Source: an uncultured Bacteroidota bacterium
GTDB taxonomy: Bacteria > Bacteroidota > Bacteroidia > Chitinophagales > Chitinophagaceae
DNA length: 64,000 bases
Assembly: GCA_903906365.1 (NCBI GenBank)
Contig: CAIVKC010000002.1
Location: 1 to 64,000 of the forward strand
Direction of reading: 5' to 3'
Notes under the pieces: generated by a model
The model's input: the letters and a program-made list of their open reading frames with translations, nothing else
What the model was told of the DNA's origin: nothing
Databases searched by the model: none
Made by a program: the position numbers and the translations under genes
In this document: positions 34,528-43,678 of the stretch, piece by piece
Numbering within the stretch: the stretch's first letter is position 1
How the letters are laid out: every line of letters begins with the position of its first letter

Positions 34528-35958
34528 TTATAAGCCGCCAATGCTGATCAGTTTTTTCTCCATATACTCATATAAGCCCTCCGAACCGCTTTCATGACCC
34601 TGGCCGCTGTAGTTCCATCCTCCAAAAGGAGATTCAGTGCCATGTGGGGCCCACTCATTGACCCCTACCATACCAAAATCCAGGCGCTCCGATGCATAGA
34701 TGGCCGTTTTCAGGCTGTTGGTGAAGACGTAGGCTGCCAAACCATATTCCGTATCATTGGCCATTTCAATGCCATCATCAAGATCATCGAAGACAAATAA
34801 GGGCAGTACAGGTCCGAAAATCTCATTGCGTGCAAGCGGGGAAGACTGATTTAAGTTCGTCACTACGGCAGGCTGGAAAAAATACCCCTTTTCCAAATGA
34901 TGGGGAACATACCCGCCGGTGAGTATCCTGGCATTTTCCTGTCTTGCTTGGTCCAGCAGGTTCATTACCGATTCGCGCTGGCGTTTTGTGATAAGTGGTC
35001 CCAGCTGGACACCCTGTTCGAAACCGCCTCCAACTTTCAGGTTTGATACATAGCCGCTTAGAAGTTCTGCAAATCGGTCAAATATGGGCCTTTGCACATA
35101 AAATCGCTGAGGAGCTATGCATACCTGTCCGTTATTTCTGAAGCGGGCTATGGAAGCAGCCTTTGCCACGGCATCCACGTCCGCATCCTCAAACACCAGT
35201 ACTGGCGCGTTACCACCCAGTTCAAGGGAGAGCTTGGTATGCGTTTTGGATGCACCATCCATCAATATTTTGCCTACCCTGGTACTTCCCGTAAAACTGA
35301 TTTTCTTAAGGGCCGGGTTATCCAGGAATGCAGTACCGATGGACTGGGCATCCCCCACCACAACGTTGATTACCCCTTTTGGAATCCCCGACTCGGCCAG
35401 GGCCCGGGCCATATGGTAGGCCGATAGGGGGGTGTTTTCGGATGGTTTAGCCACCACCGTGCACCCGGCTGCTAGTGCTGCCGCCCAGGCACGGGCCGGG
35501 TTGTAAGCCGGGAAATTCCAGGCTGTAATAATCCCGATGACGCCCATAGGCTGCCAAATGACGGAGCTCCTTTTGTCCGGACGGTTTGTTGGAATGACCC
35601 TGCCATAGGCCCTTTTTGCCTCCTCAGCATACCATTCAAACAAATTGGCAGCGACAGCCCATTCGCCTTTCGCCTCTCCAAGCGGCTTACCGCTTTCCAA
35701 TACCATGTCACGGGAAAGGTCGTCCATATGCTCGCGCAAATAGTCGGCTGCTTTTTTTAATATCGTAGCCCGCTGGTAGGGTGTGGTCCTGCTCCACGAC
35801 TTAAAAGCCGCCTGGGCAGCACCGATGGCCAGGTGTGCATCCTGGCCACTGGCTGCACTGATAGTATCGATCATTTCTTCGGTAGCTGGGTTGATGAGTG
35901 GAAGGTGCTGTCCGTCTTGGGAAAGAGTCCACTCCCCATTGATAAAGAGTTTATGCAT
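34528..35958 (-). CDS. gabD: NAD(P)-dependent succinate-semialdehyde-type aldehyde dehydrogenase
   Basis: 476-residue ALDH superfamily enzyme oxidising an omega-semialdehyde to the acid; with GabT it would turn succinate semialdehyde into succinate. It may also oxidise 4-aminobutanal to GABA. The N-terminal cofactor segment is GIITAWNFPAYNPARAW, the general base lies in LELGGNAPVLVFEDAD, and the nucleophile is Cys280 in NNGQVCIAP; EIFGPVLPLF follows. All catalytic residues are present. The ATG at 35958 is 3 bases after the gabT-like stop, showing tight coupling. Exact aldehyde specificity is not settled by sequence, so the gabD symbol is by context. Confidence 0.9.
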   Translation of the reverse strand: MHKLFINGEWTLSQDGQHLPLINPATEEMIDTISAASGQDAHLAIGAAQAAFKSWSRTTPYQRATILKKAADYLREHMDDLSRDMVLESGKPLGEAKGEWAVAANLFEWYAEEAKRAYGRVIPTNRPDKRSSVIWQPMGVIGIITAWNFPAYNPARAWAAALAAGCTVVAKPSENTPLSAYHMARALAESGIPKGVINVVVGDAQSIGTAFLDNPALKKISFTGSTRVGKILMDGASKTHTKLSLELGGNAPVLVFEDADVDAVAKAASIARFRNNGQVCIAPQRFYVQRPIFDRFAELLSGYVSNLKVGGGFEQGVQLGPLITKRQRESVMNLLDQARQENARILTGGYVPHHLEKGYFFQPAVVTNLNQSSPLARNEIFGPVLPLFVFDDLDDGIEMANDTEYGLAAYVFTNSLKTAIYASERLDFGMVGVNEWAPHGTESPFGGWNYSGQGHESGSEGLYEYMEKKLISIGGL

Positions 35959-35961
35959 ATG

Positions 35962-37266
35962 CTACGCTTTTTTGGTAAGTGTTTCCAATCCCTGTTCAAT
36001 AATATCAAGCCCTTTGTTCAGCAATTCCTCTTCAATGACCAGGGGACTCAGGATGCGTATCACATTGCCGTTGACCCCGGCATTAATTACAATTAGCCCC
36101 TTTGAGGCACAATACGAAATTAATTCCCGGCATAAGGCGGCATCGGGCTGAAAAGGATCCCTGTTCCTGACAAGTTCAAATGCCATCATCGCCCCCAGGC
36201 CCCGGACATCCCCAATGGCAGGAAACTTAAGCTTGAAAGCCTCAAAGCGTTCCCGTACAATGCTGCCAACCCTGGCACCCAGGGCATTGATGTTAACCTG
36301 CTCCATGTAATTGAGCGTCGCCAGGGACGCCGCACAGCAAACAGGGTTTCCCGGATAGGTGCCCCCGATGGTAGATGGCTTGCATGAATCCATGATATGG
36401 GCCTTACCGATTACAGCGCCGATGGGCATTCCGCTTCCCATGCTTTTAGCCCAGGTAGAAATGTCGGGGATAACGTTATAATGCTGGTAGGCAGCCCATT
36501 TCCCGGTTCTACCAAAACCACTCTGGACCTCATCAAGTATCAGCATGATGCCGTACCTGTCACATATTTGACGGACACCTTCCAGGTACTTCTGAGGAAC
36601 CACATTGAAACCTCCCTCCCCCTGAACAGGCTCCAAAATAATGGCGGCCACCTGTTCGGCCGGTACATTGGTATGAAAGAACGCTTCCAGATCAGCCAGA
36701 TGCTTATCGGAGAATTCATCCAGGTTCAGGCCGCTGCCATGCCGGTAATAATCCGGAAAGGCTATACGGTAAATCTCCGGGGCAAAAGGACCGCAACCCA
36801 ATTTATAACCGACCTTGGAGGTCAGTGTCATGGCCATCATAGTGCGTCCATGAAAGGCACTGTCATAACAAATGACGGCCTGCCTGCCGGTAGCCTGCCT
36901 GGCGATCTTAACGGCGTTCTCAATACTTTCAGCACCCGAATTGGTAAGCATTACCTTGGTATGCTCCCCATGGGGAAGCAGCCCGGCCAGTTTTTCTGCA
37001 AGCTGCATGTACAGATCATAGGTGGCGACATTAAAACTGCAGTGGATCAGGCTGGCCGACTGCCTGGCAATGGCTTCCACCACAGGCTGGGGGCAGTGCC
37101 CCGCATTGACCACGCCTATGCCGCCTGCAAAATCGATCATTTCCTTTCCGTCAGCATCCACAATAACGCTGCCTTTGGCACTGACGGCCGTGGAAGGATT
37201 AAATATCCCAATGGCATTGGGAACAAATCTTTTTCTTCTTTCCAGTAACTGTTCTGATTTTTTCAT
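35962..37266 (-). CDS. gabT: 4-aminobutyrate-type aminotransferase (first copy)
   Basis: 434-residue class III PLP aminotransferase; E. coli GabT has 426. The start at 37266 (MKKSEQLLERRK) matches the beginning of GabT; open frame continues to 37338 and overlaps the amine oxidase stop, so longer starts are possible but less likely. Motifs are DFAGGIGVVNAGHC, MLTNSGAESIENAVKIA, YDSAFHGRTMMAMTLTSK, IILEPVQGEGGF, LDEVQSGFGRTG, and the Schiff-base lysine in WAKSMGSGMPIGAV. It converts GABA (or a similar omega-amine) and 2-oxoglutarate to the semialdehyde and glutamate. It is directly coupled to the dehydrogenase gene (3-base gap), the usual gabT-gabD partnership. Confidence 0.91.
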   Translation of the reverse strand: MKKSEQLLERRKRFVPNAIGIFNPSTAVSAKGSVIVDADGKEMIDFAGGIGVVNAGHCPQPVVEAIARQSASLIHCSFNVATYDLYMQLAEKLAGLLPHGEHTKVMLTNSGAESIENAVKIARQATGRQAVICYDSAFHGRTMMAMTLTSKVGYKLGCGPFAPEIYRIAFPDYYRHGSGLNLDEFSDKHLADLEAFFHTNVPAEQVAAIILEPVQGEGGFNVVPQKYLEGVRQICDRYGIMLILDEVQSGFGRTGKWAAYQHYNVIPDISTWAKSMGSGMPIGAVIGKAHIMDSCKPSTIGGTYPGNPVCCAASLATLNYMEQVNINALGARVGSIVRERFEAFKLKFPAIGDVRGLGAMMAFELVRNRDPFQPDAALCRELISYCASKGLIVINAGVNGNVIRILSPLVIEEELLNKGLDIIEQGLETLTKKA

Positions 37267-37337
37267 GGTCGCATGCATTAGACTAAAGTAATTGTAATTG
37301 TTCATTGTCCTATAAGTCCTCCGGAGTAAAGGATTCA

Positions 37338-38930
37338 TTACTGAGAACCGCTTCCAGCGTGTTTTATTATGTGCCCCCTCTTGAGAGCAAGGGCTATGGA
37401 CGCTGCGGCCTGACGGCCGGTTTGGGCCGCGCCGTTCATATATCCCTGAAAATCGCGGCTGACATGCTCACCTGCAAAATGGATGTTTCCGACCGGCACA
37501 CCCTCCCATCCTGCCAGTCTGGAACATTGCCCTTTCCTGTAAGCGCTGTAACCGGCGAGGCTGAAGGGGTTCTGCCGCCAGTAATAAGAAATATTTTTAT
37601 GATTATAGGCCAATTTGGCTCCCGGATAGATCGTTTCAAGGCCCTGTACAAATTCGCCGGACAGGTCTTCATTGCGGGTATTGAGTATCCGCTCGCCGAA
37701 ATCCCCCCCGCCAAAAACCGTGAAGCTGCCCTGTTTGTCAGACTGGCTCTGGGTACTGTCCCACCCGCAGCCAAATGAGATATCCGTAAACGTATATCCC
37801 TGTCTGCCGGCATCCCGCCAGGGCTTGCCGTTAAAACCCATGATAAACTTGCAACTGTTGCCATACCCCAGTTCGTCAATACATTTTCTCTTTTCTGCGG
37901 GCATCGGGACATTGAGCTGTATCTTCCTTAAAACCGTAAAGGGCAGGGTCAGCAGCACCTGATCAGCCTCAATGACCGATGGGGTCTTCCCGTTTTCAAA
38001 GGAAAGGGCGTATCCTCCCGCCGGCAGGGTGGAAATGGAAACAAGCTTCTTTCCAAGCGTTACATGATCCTTTACTTTGTCATAGAGGGTATCGACCAGA
38101 TGCTGGCTTCCCCCTTTTATTTTGTATACTTCATGGTCATCACCAAACATCTCATAATAGGAGCCTGCAGCAGCAGGCGGAGTAAACATGATCAGAAAAT
38201 TAATGGCCGATTGTTCGGAGGATTCCATTCCATATTCCCTGGTAAGTACCACCTGAATGAAATCGTATAGCCATCCCCGGATACCGATGGACCCGAGGTA
38301 TTCTGTGATGGACAGGTTATCCAGGCGGCTGAAGGAGGCGCCGGTTTTATAATTGATGGAATGCGGCAGCGAACCGATATCCATGACCAATTGTTTAATA
38401 TGAGGTTTGAAAGCGCTGATTAAGTCCCTGTTTGACAGGTGGGCGCCACCAAAATACAGCTCCTTGGGCAGGAGTCTATCCTTTCGCAAATCATATAATT
38501 CCAGGCCCAGTTCCTTTACCAGGTGCAGGATCTCGGCATGAGAGGTGTCCACAAACTCACCGCCGACATCGGTTGTAAGACCAGGCCAGAAAGCATCTTT
38601 GAGCGTATACATCCTGCCACCGGTTCTGCCGGAGGCTTCATATATCCTGGAGCGGATGCCCATTTTCCCCAACTGGTAGCAGGCGTTCAGTCCTGCCATG
38701 CCCCCTCCTACTATGGCAACCTCCCTGCGCTGGGAGGAATCCTGGTCCGGGTTCCTGTGCCTGAACAAGGCAGGGGCTGCCAGCAGGCCCCCAGCGGTGT
38801 AAGCTGTATCGCGGAGGAATTTTCTACGGCTTTCCAGGTTCCTGCAAAACAATTCCTTTGACTGCGGGTCATTGCTGAGTGCATCGGAAAACATTTTTTT
38901 TAGCAGGCTGGCAATTGGGCTATGCGACAT
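37338..38930 (-). CDS. Tat-exported flavin monoamine oxidase
   Basis: 530-residue FAD amine oxidase. Residues 34-40 read SRRKFLR, a classical twin-arginine export motif, followed by a hydrophobic stretch to about residue 56, so the folded flavoprotein is expected outside the cytoplasm. The dinucleotide motif is VAIVGGGMAGL near residue 72, with YEASGRTGGRM next and the C-terminal FAD segment IHFAGEHVSRDFQGYMNGAAQTGRQAA. It oxidises a primary or secondary amine to an aldehyde plus H2O2. Putrescine, other polyamines or aromatic amines are candidates. It lies 27 bases downstream of susD, so uptake and oxidation appear to be co-expressed. The substrate is inferred from the neighbours. Confidence 0.9.
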   Translation of the reverse strand: MSHSPIASLLKKMFSDALSNDPQSKELFCRNLESRRKFLRDTAYTAGGLLAAPALFRHRNPDQDSSQRREVAIVGGGMAGLNACYQLGKMGIRSRIYEASGRTGGRMYTLKDAFWPGLTTDVGGEFVDTSHAEILHLVKELGLELYDLRKDRLLPKELYFGGAHLSNRDLISAFKPHIKQLVMDIGSLPHSINYKTGASFSRLDNLSITEYLGSIGIRGWLYDFIQVVLTREYGMESSEQSAINFLIMFTPPAAAGSYYEMFGDDHEVYKIKGGSQHLVDTLYDKVKDHVTLGKKLVSISTLPAGGYALSFENGKTPSVIEADQVLLTLPFTVLRKIQLNVPMPAEKRKCIDELGYGNSCKFIMGFNGKPWRDAGRQGYTFTDISFGCGWDSTQSQSDKQGSFTVFGGGDFGERILNTRNEDLSGEFVQGLETIYPGAKLAYNHKNISYYWRQNPFSLAGYSAYRKGQCSRLAGWEGVPVGNIHFAGEHVSRDFQGYMNGAAQTGRQAAASIALALKRGHIIKHAGSGSQ

Positions 38931-38957
38931 ATAATAATCTTAGATTCTTGAATCAGT

Positions 38958-40322
38958 TCAATACCCCGGATTTTGTTTTACGATATTATTGGTACCCTCT
39001 ATTTCACGCTGGGGGATGGGCATGATTGGATTGACGCCGGCTCCGAGTATGGAGCCTACGTTGCCAGTCCGGGCCAGGTCAAACAACCGGTGTCCTTCAA
39101 AATTCAATTCTGCCCTTCTTTCATCGAGCACCGCATTGAGAAAACTGGTGCTGTCCGGCACGTCGGCGCCCGTCAAATCAGCCAGACCGCGGCTTTCCCT
39201 CAGGGTATTGAGATCAGGGAGTCCGGCTGATCTTCCGCTGGCTTCTGCACGAATGAGATAGACTTCAGCCAGACGGAGGACATAACCCGAGTTGTCTTTG
39301 GTCTGCTCCCCGCGGTATTTCTGGGTTCGTCCATCCGGCATGATGGAAGGATCCTCATTGACAAAGTCAACCAGGGCACCTCTTACATCCCCGGGCCGGC
39401 CCTGGAAGAAGGTATTCAATCCTGCGGAGGCAAGAAAAGCCACATCCGTTCTAAGGGCGGTGGTCCTTACGTAAGTCAGCGTATTATAGGCGCTGGGATT
39501 TTGGAGGTCGAATTTCAATTCAAACACGCTCTCCGGGGTCAGCCGGCTGGAATAAACCTGAGGCACCGAACCAGGCCCGAACAAGGCAAAATTGTTATCA
39601 TTGATGACATCGGTGGCAAGGGAGTCCGCATGGGCGTAATCCCCATAATACAGGTCAACCCTTGCAAGCAGTGCCTTGGCGGCAGAAAGGGAAATATACT
39701 GGTTTCCGTTAAAGGTATTCAGGGATGTGATGGCCGACTGCAGGTCCGCTATAATCTGCTTGTAGGAAGCGTCCACAGTACTGCGGGCTATGGGGACCTT
39801 TGGCTGGCCGATGGTCACAACAATGGATATTCCGTATTCGGATGATTTATTCCAGTGTTCCCCATAGAGCCTGAGCAGGTCAAATTCACCCAAGGCCCTT
39901 ACAAAAAGCGCTTCGCCAAGAATGTTACTTCCTTCGGTGGGGTCCAGATTGGGCACTTTGGAGATGTTGTTGATGATGGAATTGGCCGTATAGATACTGT
40001 TATAAATGGCCTGGTATATTCCCGTGGTGTAGAGGTTGGCTGTCTGGACCGTCCTGGAGGCTATATCATTGAGATCAATCACATCATAGCCGCCCGTCGT
40101 TCCATTGTCTGCATAACATTCTGACAGCAGGGGGAAATAACCTCCGTAGTAATTCTTGTCCTGCAGGGTGCTGTACATGCCTATACGCGCATTTCTAAGG
40201 CCATTCACGCTGGTAAATATGGTACTGTTGTCAACAGCATTGGGCGAAGTAACGTTCAGTATCTTATTACAGGAAGATAAGGCGATCAGGCAAAGAACCC
40301 CTGATATAATATATTTAATCAT
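38958..40322 (-). CDS. susD: SusD/RagB-family nutrient-binding outer-membrane lipoprotein
   Basis: 454-residue surface lipoprotein that caps the SusC transporter and delivers ligand. The signal ends in a lipobox with the lipidated cysteine at 18 (ALSSCNK). Helical TPR-like regions include ILGEALFVRALGEFDLLRLYG, and the C-terminal domain holds LAEVYLIRAEAS, LDERRAELNFEGHRLFDLARTG and the PIMPIPQREIEGTNNIVKQNPGY terminus typical of SusD. It starts 10 bases after susC, the universal susC-susD order. No surface glycoside hydrolase follows; instead an amine oxidase does, so the ligand is probably not a polysaccharide. Confidence 0.94.
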   Translation of the reverse strand: MIKYIISGVLCLIALSSCNKILNVTSPNAVDNSTIFTSVNGLRNARIGMYSTLQDKNYYGGYFPLLSECYADNGTTGGYDVIDLNDIASRTVQTANLYTTGIYQAIYNSIYTANSIINNISKVPNLDPTEGSNILGEALFVRALGEFDLLRLYGEHWNKSSEYGISIVVTIGQPKVPIARSTVDASYKQIIADLQSAITSLNTFNGNQYISLSAAKALLARVDLYYGDYAHADSLATDVINDNNFALFGPGSVPQVYSSRLTPESVFELKFDLQNPSAYNTLTYVRTTALRTDVAFLASAGLNTFFQGRPGDVRGALVDFVNEDPSIMPDGRTQKYRGEQTKDNSGYVLRLAEVYLIRAEASGRSAGLPDLNTLRESRGLADLTGADVPDSTSFLNAVLDERRAELNFEGHRLFDLARTGNVGSILGAGVNPIMPIPQREIEGTNNIVKQNPGY

Positions 40323-40332
40323 AACTTGATTT

Positions 40333-43300
40333 TTAGAAATTAAAGTTTAATCCAAAGGTCAGTGTCCGGGCCTGGGGATAGGCTGCGTAATCAACCCCGG
40401 CCGTTTGGGGGTTGCTGCCTCCGTTGGAGGAGACCTCCGGGTCAAATCCATAATATTTTGTCAGCACCCATAGGTTTTGTACCTGCAGATACAGTCTGAG
40501 CGAGTTGTATAATCCGGGATGCTTGGGGCGCAGGGTATATCCCAGGTTTACGGTGCGAATTCGGAAAAAGGAAGCGTCCTCCACGAACTGGGATGATTGC
40601 TGGTTATAATTCTGAAAAATCAGGGAAGCCCTGGGGATATTGGTAACATCTCCGGGTTTTTCCCATCGCTTGTTCACGATGGTGGCGTTGTTGGCATATA
40701 CCTGGAATAGATTGTTATTCGCATCCCATCCGCCCGGGCTGTATCCGAGGGTTTGGTAAGTGGTTCTGATCAGATTGTAGACCTTATTTCCCAGGCTGAA
40801 CTGGGTGGAAATGGACAGATCAAAGTTCCTGTATTTAAAATCATTGGTCAGACCCCCAAAATAATCCGGGGTGGCCTTACCCAAAATCTGTGGATCATTG
40901 GAATAACTAGGGTTACCGGTTTTGGGATCAACACCCAGGTACTTATATCCCCAGAAGGATCCCACAGCCTGGCCGACTTTCAGTATATGGGTAGGGAACA
41001 GGTCAGCGTAGGCGAAAATCAGTTCATTGTCGCTGTAAAGGCTCTTGATCTTATCCTGGATATAGCTCATGTTGAAACTGATGGCCCAGGAAAAATGCGG
41101 GTTCTTCACAGGATAGGCCATCAGCGAGAACTCGACCCCTTTATTTTCTATGTCTCCTGCATTGGTGGTGTAGGAAGCAAAGCCGGAAGTGGCTGGCAGT
41201 ACCGCGTTGGCCAGCAGTTTGGTCCTGTCACCCCTGAAAAATTCCAGGGAGCCGCTTAATTTACCATGCTGAATTTCAAAATCAGCCCCGATATTAAACA
41301 TTTTATTGCGCTGCCAGGTCAGTCCCGGGTTACCAATATTGGTGGGACGTAGTCCCGCATTTCCGTCATACCTGGAAGGCGTCCAGTAGCGCTGAAACTG
41401 GAAATCACCAATTTCCTGGTCACCGGTCAGCCCGTAACTCACCCTGAGTTTTAAGTTGGTGATGAATTCGGATTTTTCCATGAATTTTTCCTTGGACAGG
41501 ACCCAGCCGGCAGAAAAGGCGGGAAAAAGGCCCCAACGGTCGGAAGGATCAAATCGGGAGGATCCGTCATACCGGGCAGATAAGGAAAACAGGTATTTTT
41601 CATCATAGGCATAGTTTATCCTGCCCAGGAAAGAAGCGAGCCCCCATCCAAAATTCTGTGCGGAAGCGGAAGTGACCGTGGAGGCGCTGGAAATATTTTC
41701 CAGGCCACTGCCTTCCGGGAAACCCTGTGCCTTTACGGCCGTTTTTTCATACCGCGAGGACTGGGCGGTAAAGCCGCCTACCGCCGAAAGACTGCTTTTG
41801 CCGAAATTATTGGTATAGGTCAGTATATTTTCATTGAGCCAGGTCAGGTTGCGGTAAGTCCCTTCTATGGCTTTGCCTCCGACGGGAGCCCCATCAGAGG
41901 TAATGGGATCAAAAAATTGGTTATCAATCAGGTTGGTATAATCCGCCGTAAATGAACTGCGGAACTTCAGGCTTTTTAGCAGCTGGATATCTGCAAAAAC
42001 AGTTCCTATGAATCTGTAGTTGGTGGTAAATGCCTTGATTTCTTTGGCTGATTTAACCGGATTATCGCTTAACCAGCTCGCCTGGTAGAGGGTGTAATCG
42101 GCATAACTACCGTCTGCATTATACACCGGCATGAGGGGAGAAGCACCCAGGGCATTGGTAACAATGCCGGTATAGGTGTCATCATTGAAACTCCTTCGGT
42201 TTCGCCCATAGGTAAACGAAGTATTGGCTCCCAGGCTGATGCGGTCGTTTACTTTATTGTCCAGGTTCATCCGGAAGGAAGCCCGTTTATAAAAATTCTC
42301 GATGACGATGCCCTGCTGATCAAAATAATTGCCGGCCAGGAAGAATTTGGTCTTTTCATTGCCGCCTCTGGCCGATAACTGCAGATTGCTGATGGGAGCA
42401 GTCCGGAAGATCTGGTTTTCCCAATTGGTATTGACGCCCGTATTCCAGGAGGAGGGCAGGGGGGTTGTCAGCACGCTGGGGTCAAATCCCGGATACAGGT
42501 TGTTGAAGGGGGTCGGATCCTGATTATAGGCGATGAGATCCTGTTTTCTGGCGTCCTCTTCCAGGGCTACAAAACCCTTGCTGTCCAGAAATGGGATCTT
42601 CCGGGACACATTTTGTATGCCGGCAAAACTGTTGAACCCGAACTCCGTTTTCCCGTTTTTACCCCTTTTGGTAGTGATCAGGACCACGCCGTTGGCGGCC
42701 CTGGCTCCGTAAATGGAAGCGGAGGAAGCATCCTTGAGTATTTCAATAGATTCAATGTCATCTGGATTGATATCACTGATAGAGCTGATATTTTGTCCGC
42801 TTCCCTCCTCATCTCCGGTAGTATTATAAGAGGTGGACAGGGAGGAATTACTTTCACTGAGCATGGGAACGCCATCCACCACATAGAGGGGATTATTGGC
42901 ACCCCGCACACTTACCAGCAAACCGGCCCCCGGAGTACCCGATGGTGTCGTCACCAGGATTCCGGCTACCTTCCCCTGTATGCTTTGTGCCAGGTTACTG
43001 ACCGGCTGGTCCTTGAATTCCTTGTTACGCACGCTGGAAATAGCACCGGTGATATCGCTTTTTTTCTGGGTTCCATATCCCACCACGACCACATCACTGA
43101 GCTGACTTTTTGCTTCCTCCAGTACAATATCCAGGAGGATGCGTCCTTTTATCTCTACCAACCTGGATCTGTAGCCTACAAAGGAAACTTCCAGTATCTC
43201 GTCGCCTTTTCCCACCACGATGGAATAGGTGCCGTCACTGCCGGAATTGGTGCCCTTCTTTGTTCCTTTGATGACCAGGGTGGCCCCGGCAACTGGCTTG

Positions 43301-43419
43301 CCCTCTGCATCTTTAATGGTGCCCTTTACAATTTGGTTCTGGGCAAAAAGTACGGTCGTGCATAATAAACAGCACATAAGAGCAGCAGTTGCCGCCAAGA
43401 ACTGAACGGTTCGATTCAT
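40333..43419 (-). CDS. susC: SusC/RagA-family TonB-linked outer-membrane transporter
   Basis: 1028-residue TonB-dependent transporter. Signal peptide about 1-26; a carboxypeptidase D regulatory-like domain (about 30-100; GTIKDAEGKPVAGATLVIKGT, VSFVGYRSR) precedes the plug (about 110-230; YGTQKKSDITGAISSV, LAQSIQGKVAGI, VRGANNPLYVVDGVPM, SASIYGARAANGVVLITTKRGK). The rest is the 22-strand barrel ending in aromatic residues (LTFGLNFNF). It imports ligand across the outer membrane with SusD. There is no STN domain, so no anti-sigma coupling is evident and no ECF sigma gene is near. It is divergent from the unknown gene at 43679 with repeated motifs in between. Confidence 0.95.
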   Translation of the reverse strand: MNRTVQFLAATAALMCCLLCTTVLFAQNQIVKGTIKDAEGKPVAGATLVIKGTKKGTNSGSDGTYSIVVGKGDEILEVSFVGYRSRLVEIKGRILLDIVLEEAKSQLSDVVVVGYGTQKKSDITGAISSVRNKEFKDQPVSNLAQSIQGKVAGILVTTPSGTPGAGLLVSVRGANNPLYVVDGVPMLSESNSSLSTSYNTTGDEEGSGQNISSISDINPDDIESIEILKDASSASIYGARAANGVVLITTKRGKNGKTEFGFNSFAGIQNVSRKIPFLDSKGFVALEEDARKQDLIAYNQDPTPFNNLYPGFDPSVLTTPLPSSWNTGVNTNWENQIFRTAPISNLQLSARGGNEKTKFFLAGNYFDQQGIVIENFYKRASFRMNLDNKVNDRISLGANTSFTYGRNRRSFNDDTYTGIVTNALGASPLMPVYNADGSYADYTLYQASWLSDNPVKSAKEIKAFTTNYRFIGTVFADIQLLKSLKFRSSFTADYTNLIDNQFFDPITSDGAPVGGKAIEGTYRNLTWLNENILTYTNNFGKSSLSAVGGFTAQSSRYEKTAVKAQGFPEGSGLENISSASTVTSASAQNFGWGLASFLGRINYAYDEKYLFSLSARYDGSSRFDPSDRWGLFPAFSAGWVLSKEKFMEKSEFITNLKLRVSYGLTGDQEIGDFQFQRYWTPSRYDGNAGLRPTNIGNPGLTWQRNKMFNIGADFEIQHGKLSGSLEFFRGDRTKLLANAVLPATSGFASYTTNAGDIENKGVEFSLMAYPVKNPHFSWAISFNMSYIQDKIKSLYSDNELIFAYADLFPTHILKVGQAVGSFWGYKYLGVDPKTGNPSYSNDPQILGKATPDYFGGLTNDFKYRNFDLSISTQFSLGNKVYNLIRTTYQTLGYSPGGWDANNNLFQVYANNATIVNKRWEKPGDVTNIPRASLIFQNYNQQSSQFVEDASFFRIRTVNLGYTLRPKHPGLYNSLRLYLQVQNLWVLTKYYGFDPEVSSNGGSNPQTAGVDYAAYPQARTLTFGLNFNF

Positions 43420-43480
43420 AAGAGTCGTTTTGTGTTTATAAAGCAGTTTAGAACAATAAAGCGAGCAACCGTCTTTGAAA

Positions 43481-43493
43481 TATGAATTTCATA
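43481..43493. promoter_or_regulatory. 13-base palindrome upstream of susC
   Basis: TATGAATTTCATA is a perfect palindrome around its central T, 62 bases before the susC ATG. It may bind a regulator or mark the promoter region. Confidence 0.35.
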
Positions 43494-43495
43494 CA

Positions 43496-43635
43496 GTCAA
43501 ACCTGTCAAAACATTTTTGAACTTTTTTTTAAATAAAAGGAGGAGACATTGATTCCCAATTGCTTTTGTTTGGTCAGATTTTGGTAACTTGTTTGGTCAA
43601 ATATATCGCCGAAAATTACTTTTTGATTTGACCAA
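43496..43635. promoter_or_regulatory. Cluster of GTCAAA / TTTGGTCA repeats between susC and the divergent gene
   Basis: GTCAAA occurs at 43496, 43505 and 43596, and inverted as TTTGAC at 43627. Longer TTTGGTCA copies begin at 43569 and 43592, with a related TTTGGTAA at 43580, so three half-sites lie 11 and 12 bases apart, and TTTGACCAA (43627-43635) is the opposite orientation. Such phased repeats between divergent genes are typical of an operator. Binding is not shown. Confidence 0.5.
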
Positions 43636-43678
43636 GAAAAAACAAACATTATTTTTTTAATTAATATGATCGGAGTCT

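Noticed and set aside
36397-37248. 283-codon plus-strand ORF opposite the first gabT-like gene
   Set aside because: Shadow frame of a conserved aminotransferase; no domain visible.
38958-43419. Reading the SusCD pair as a polysaccharide utilisation locus
   Set aside because: No glycoside hydrolase, polysaccharide lyase, sulfatase or SusE/F-like gene occurs nearby; neighbours are amine and amino-acid enzymes.
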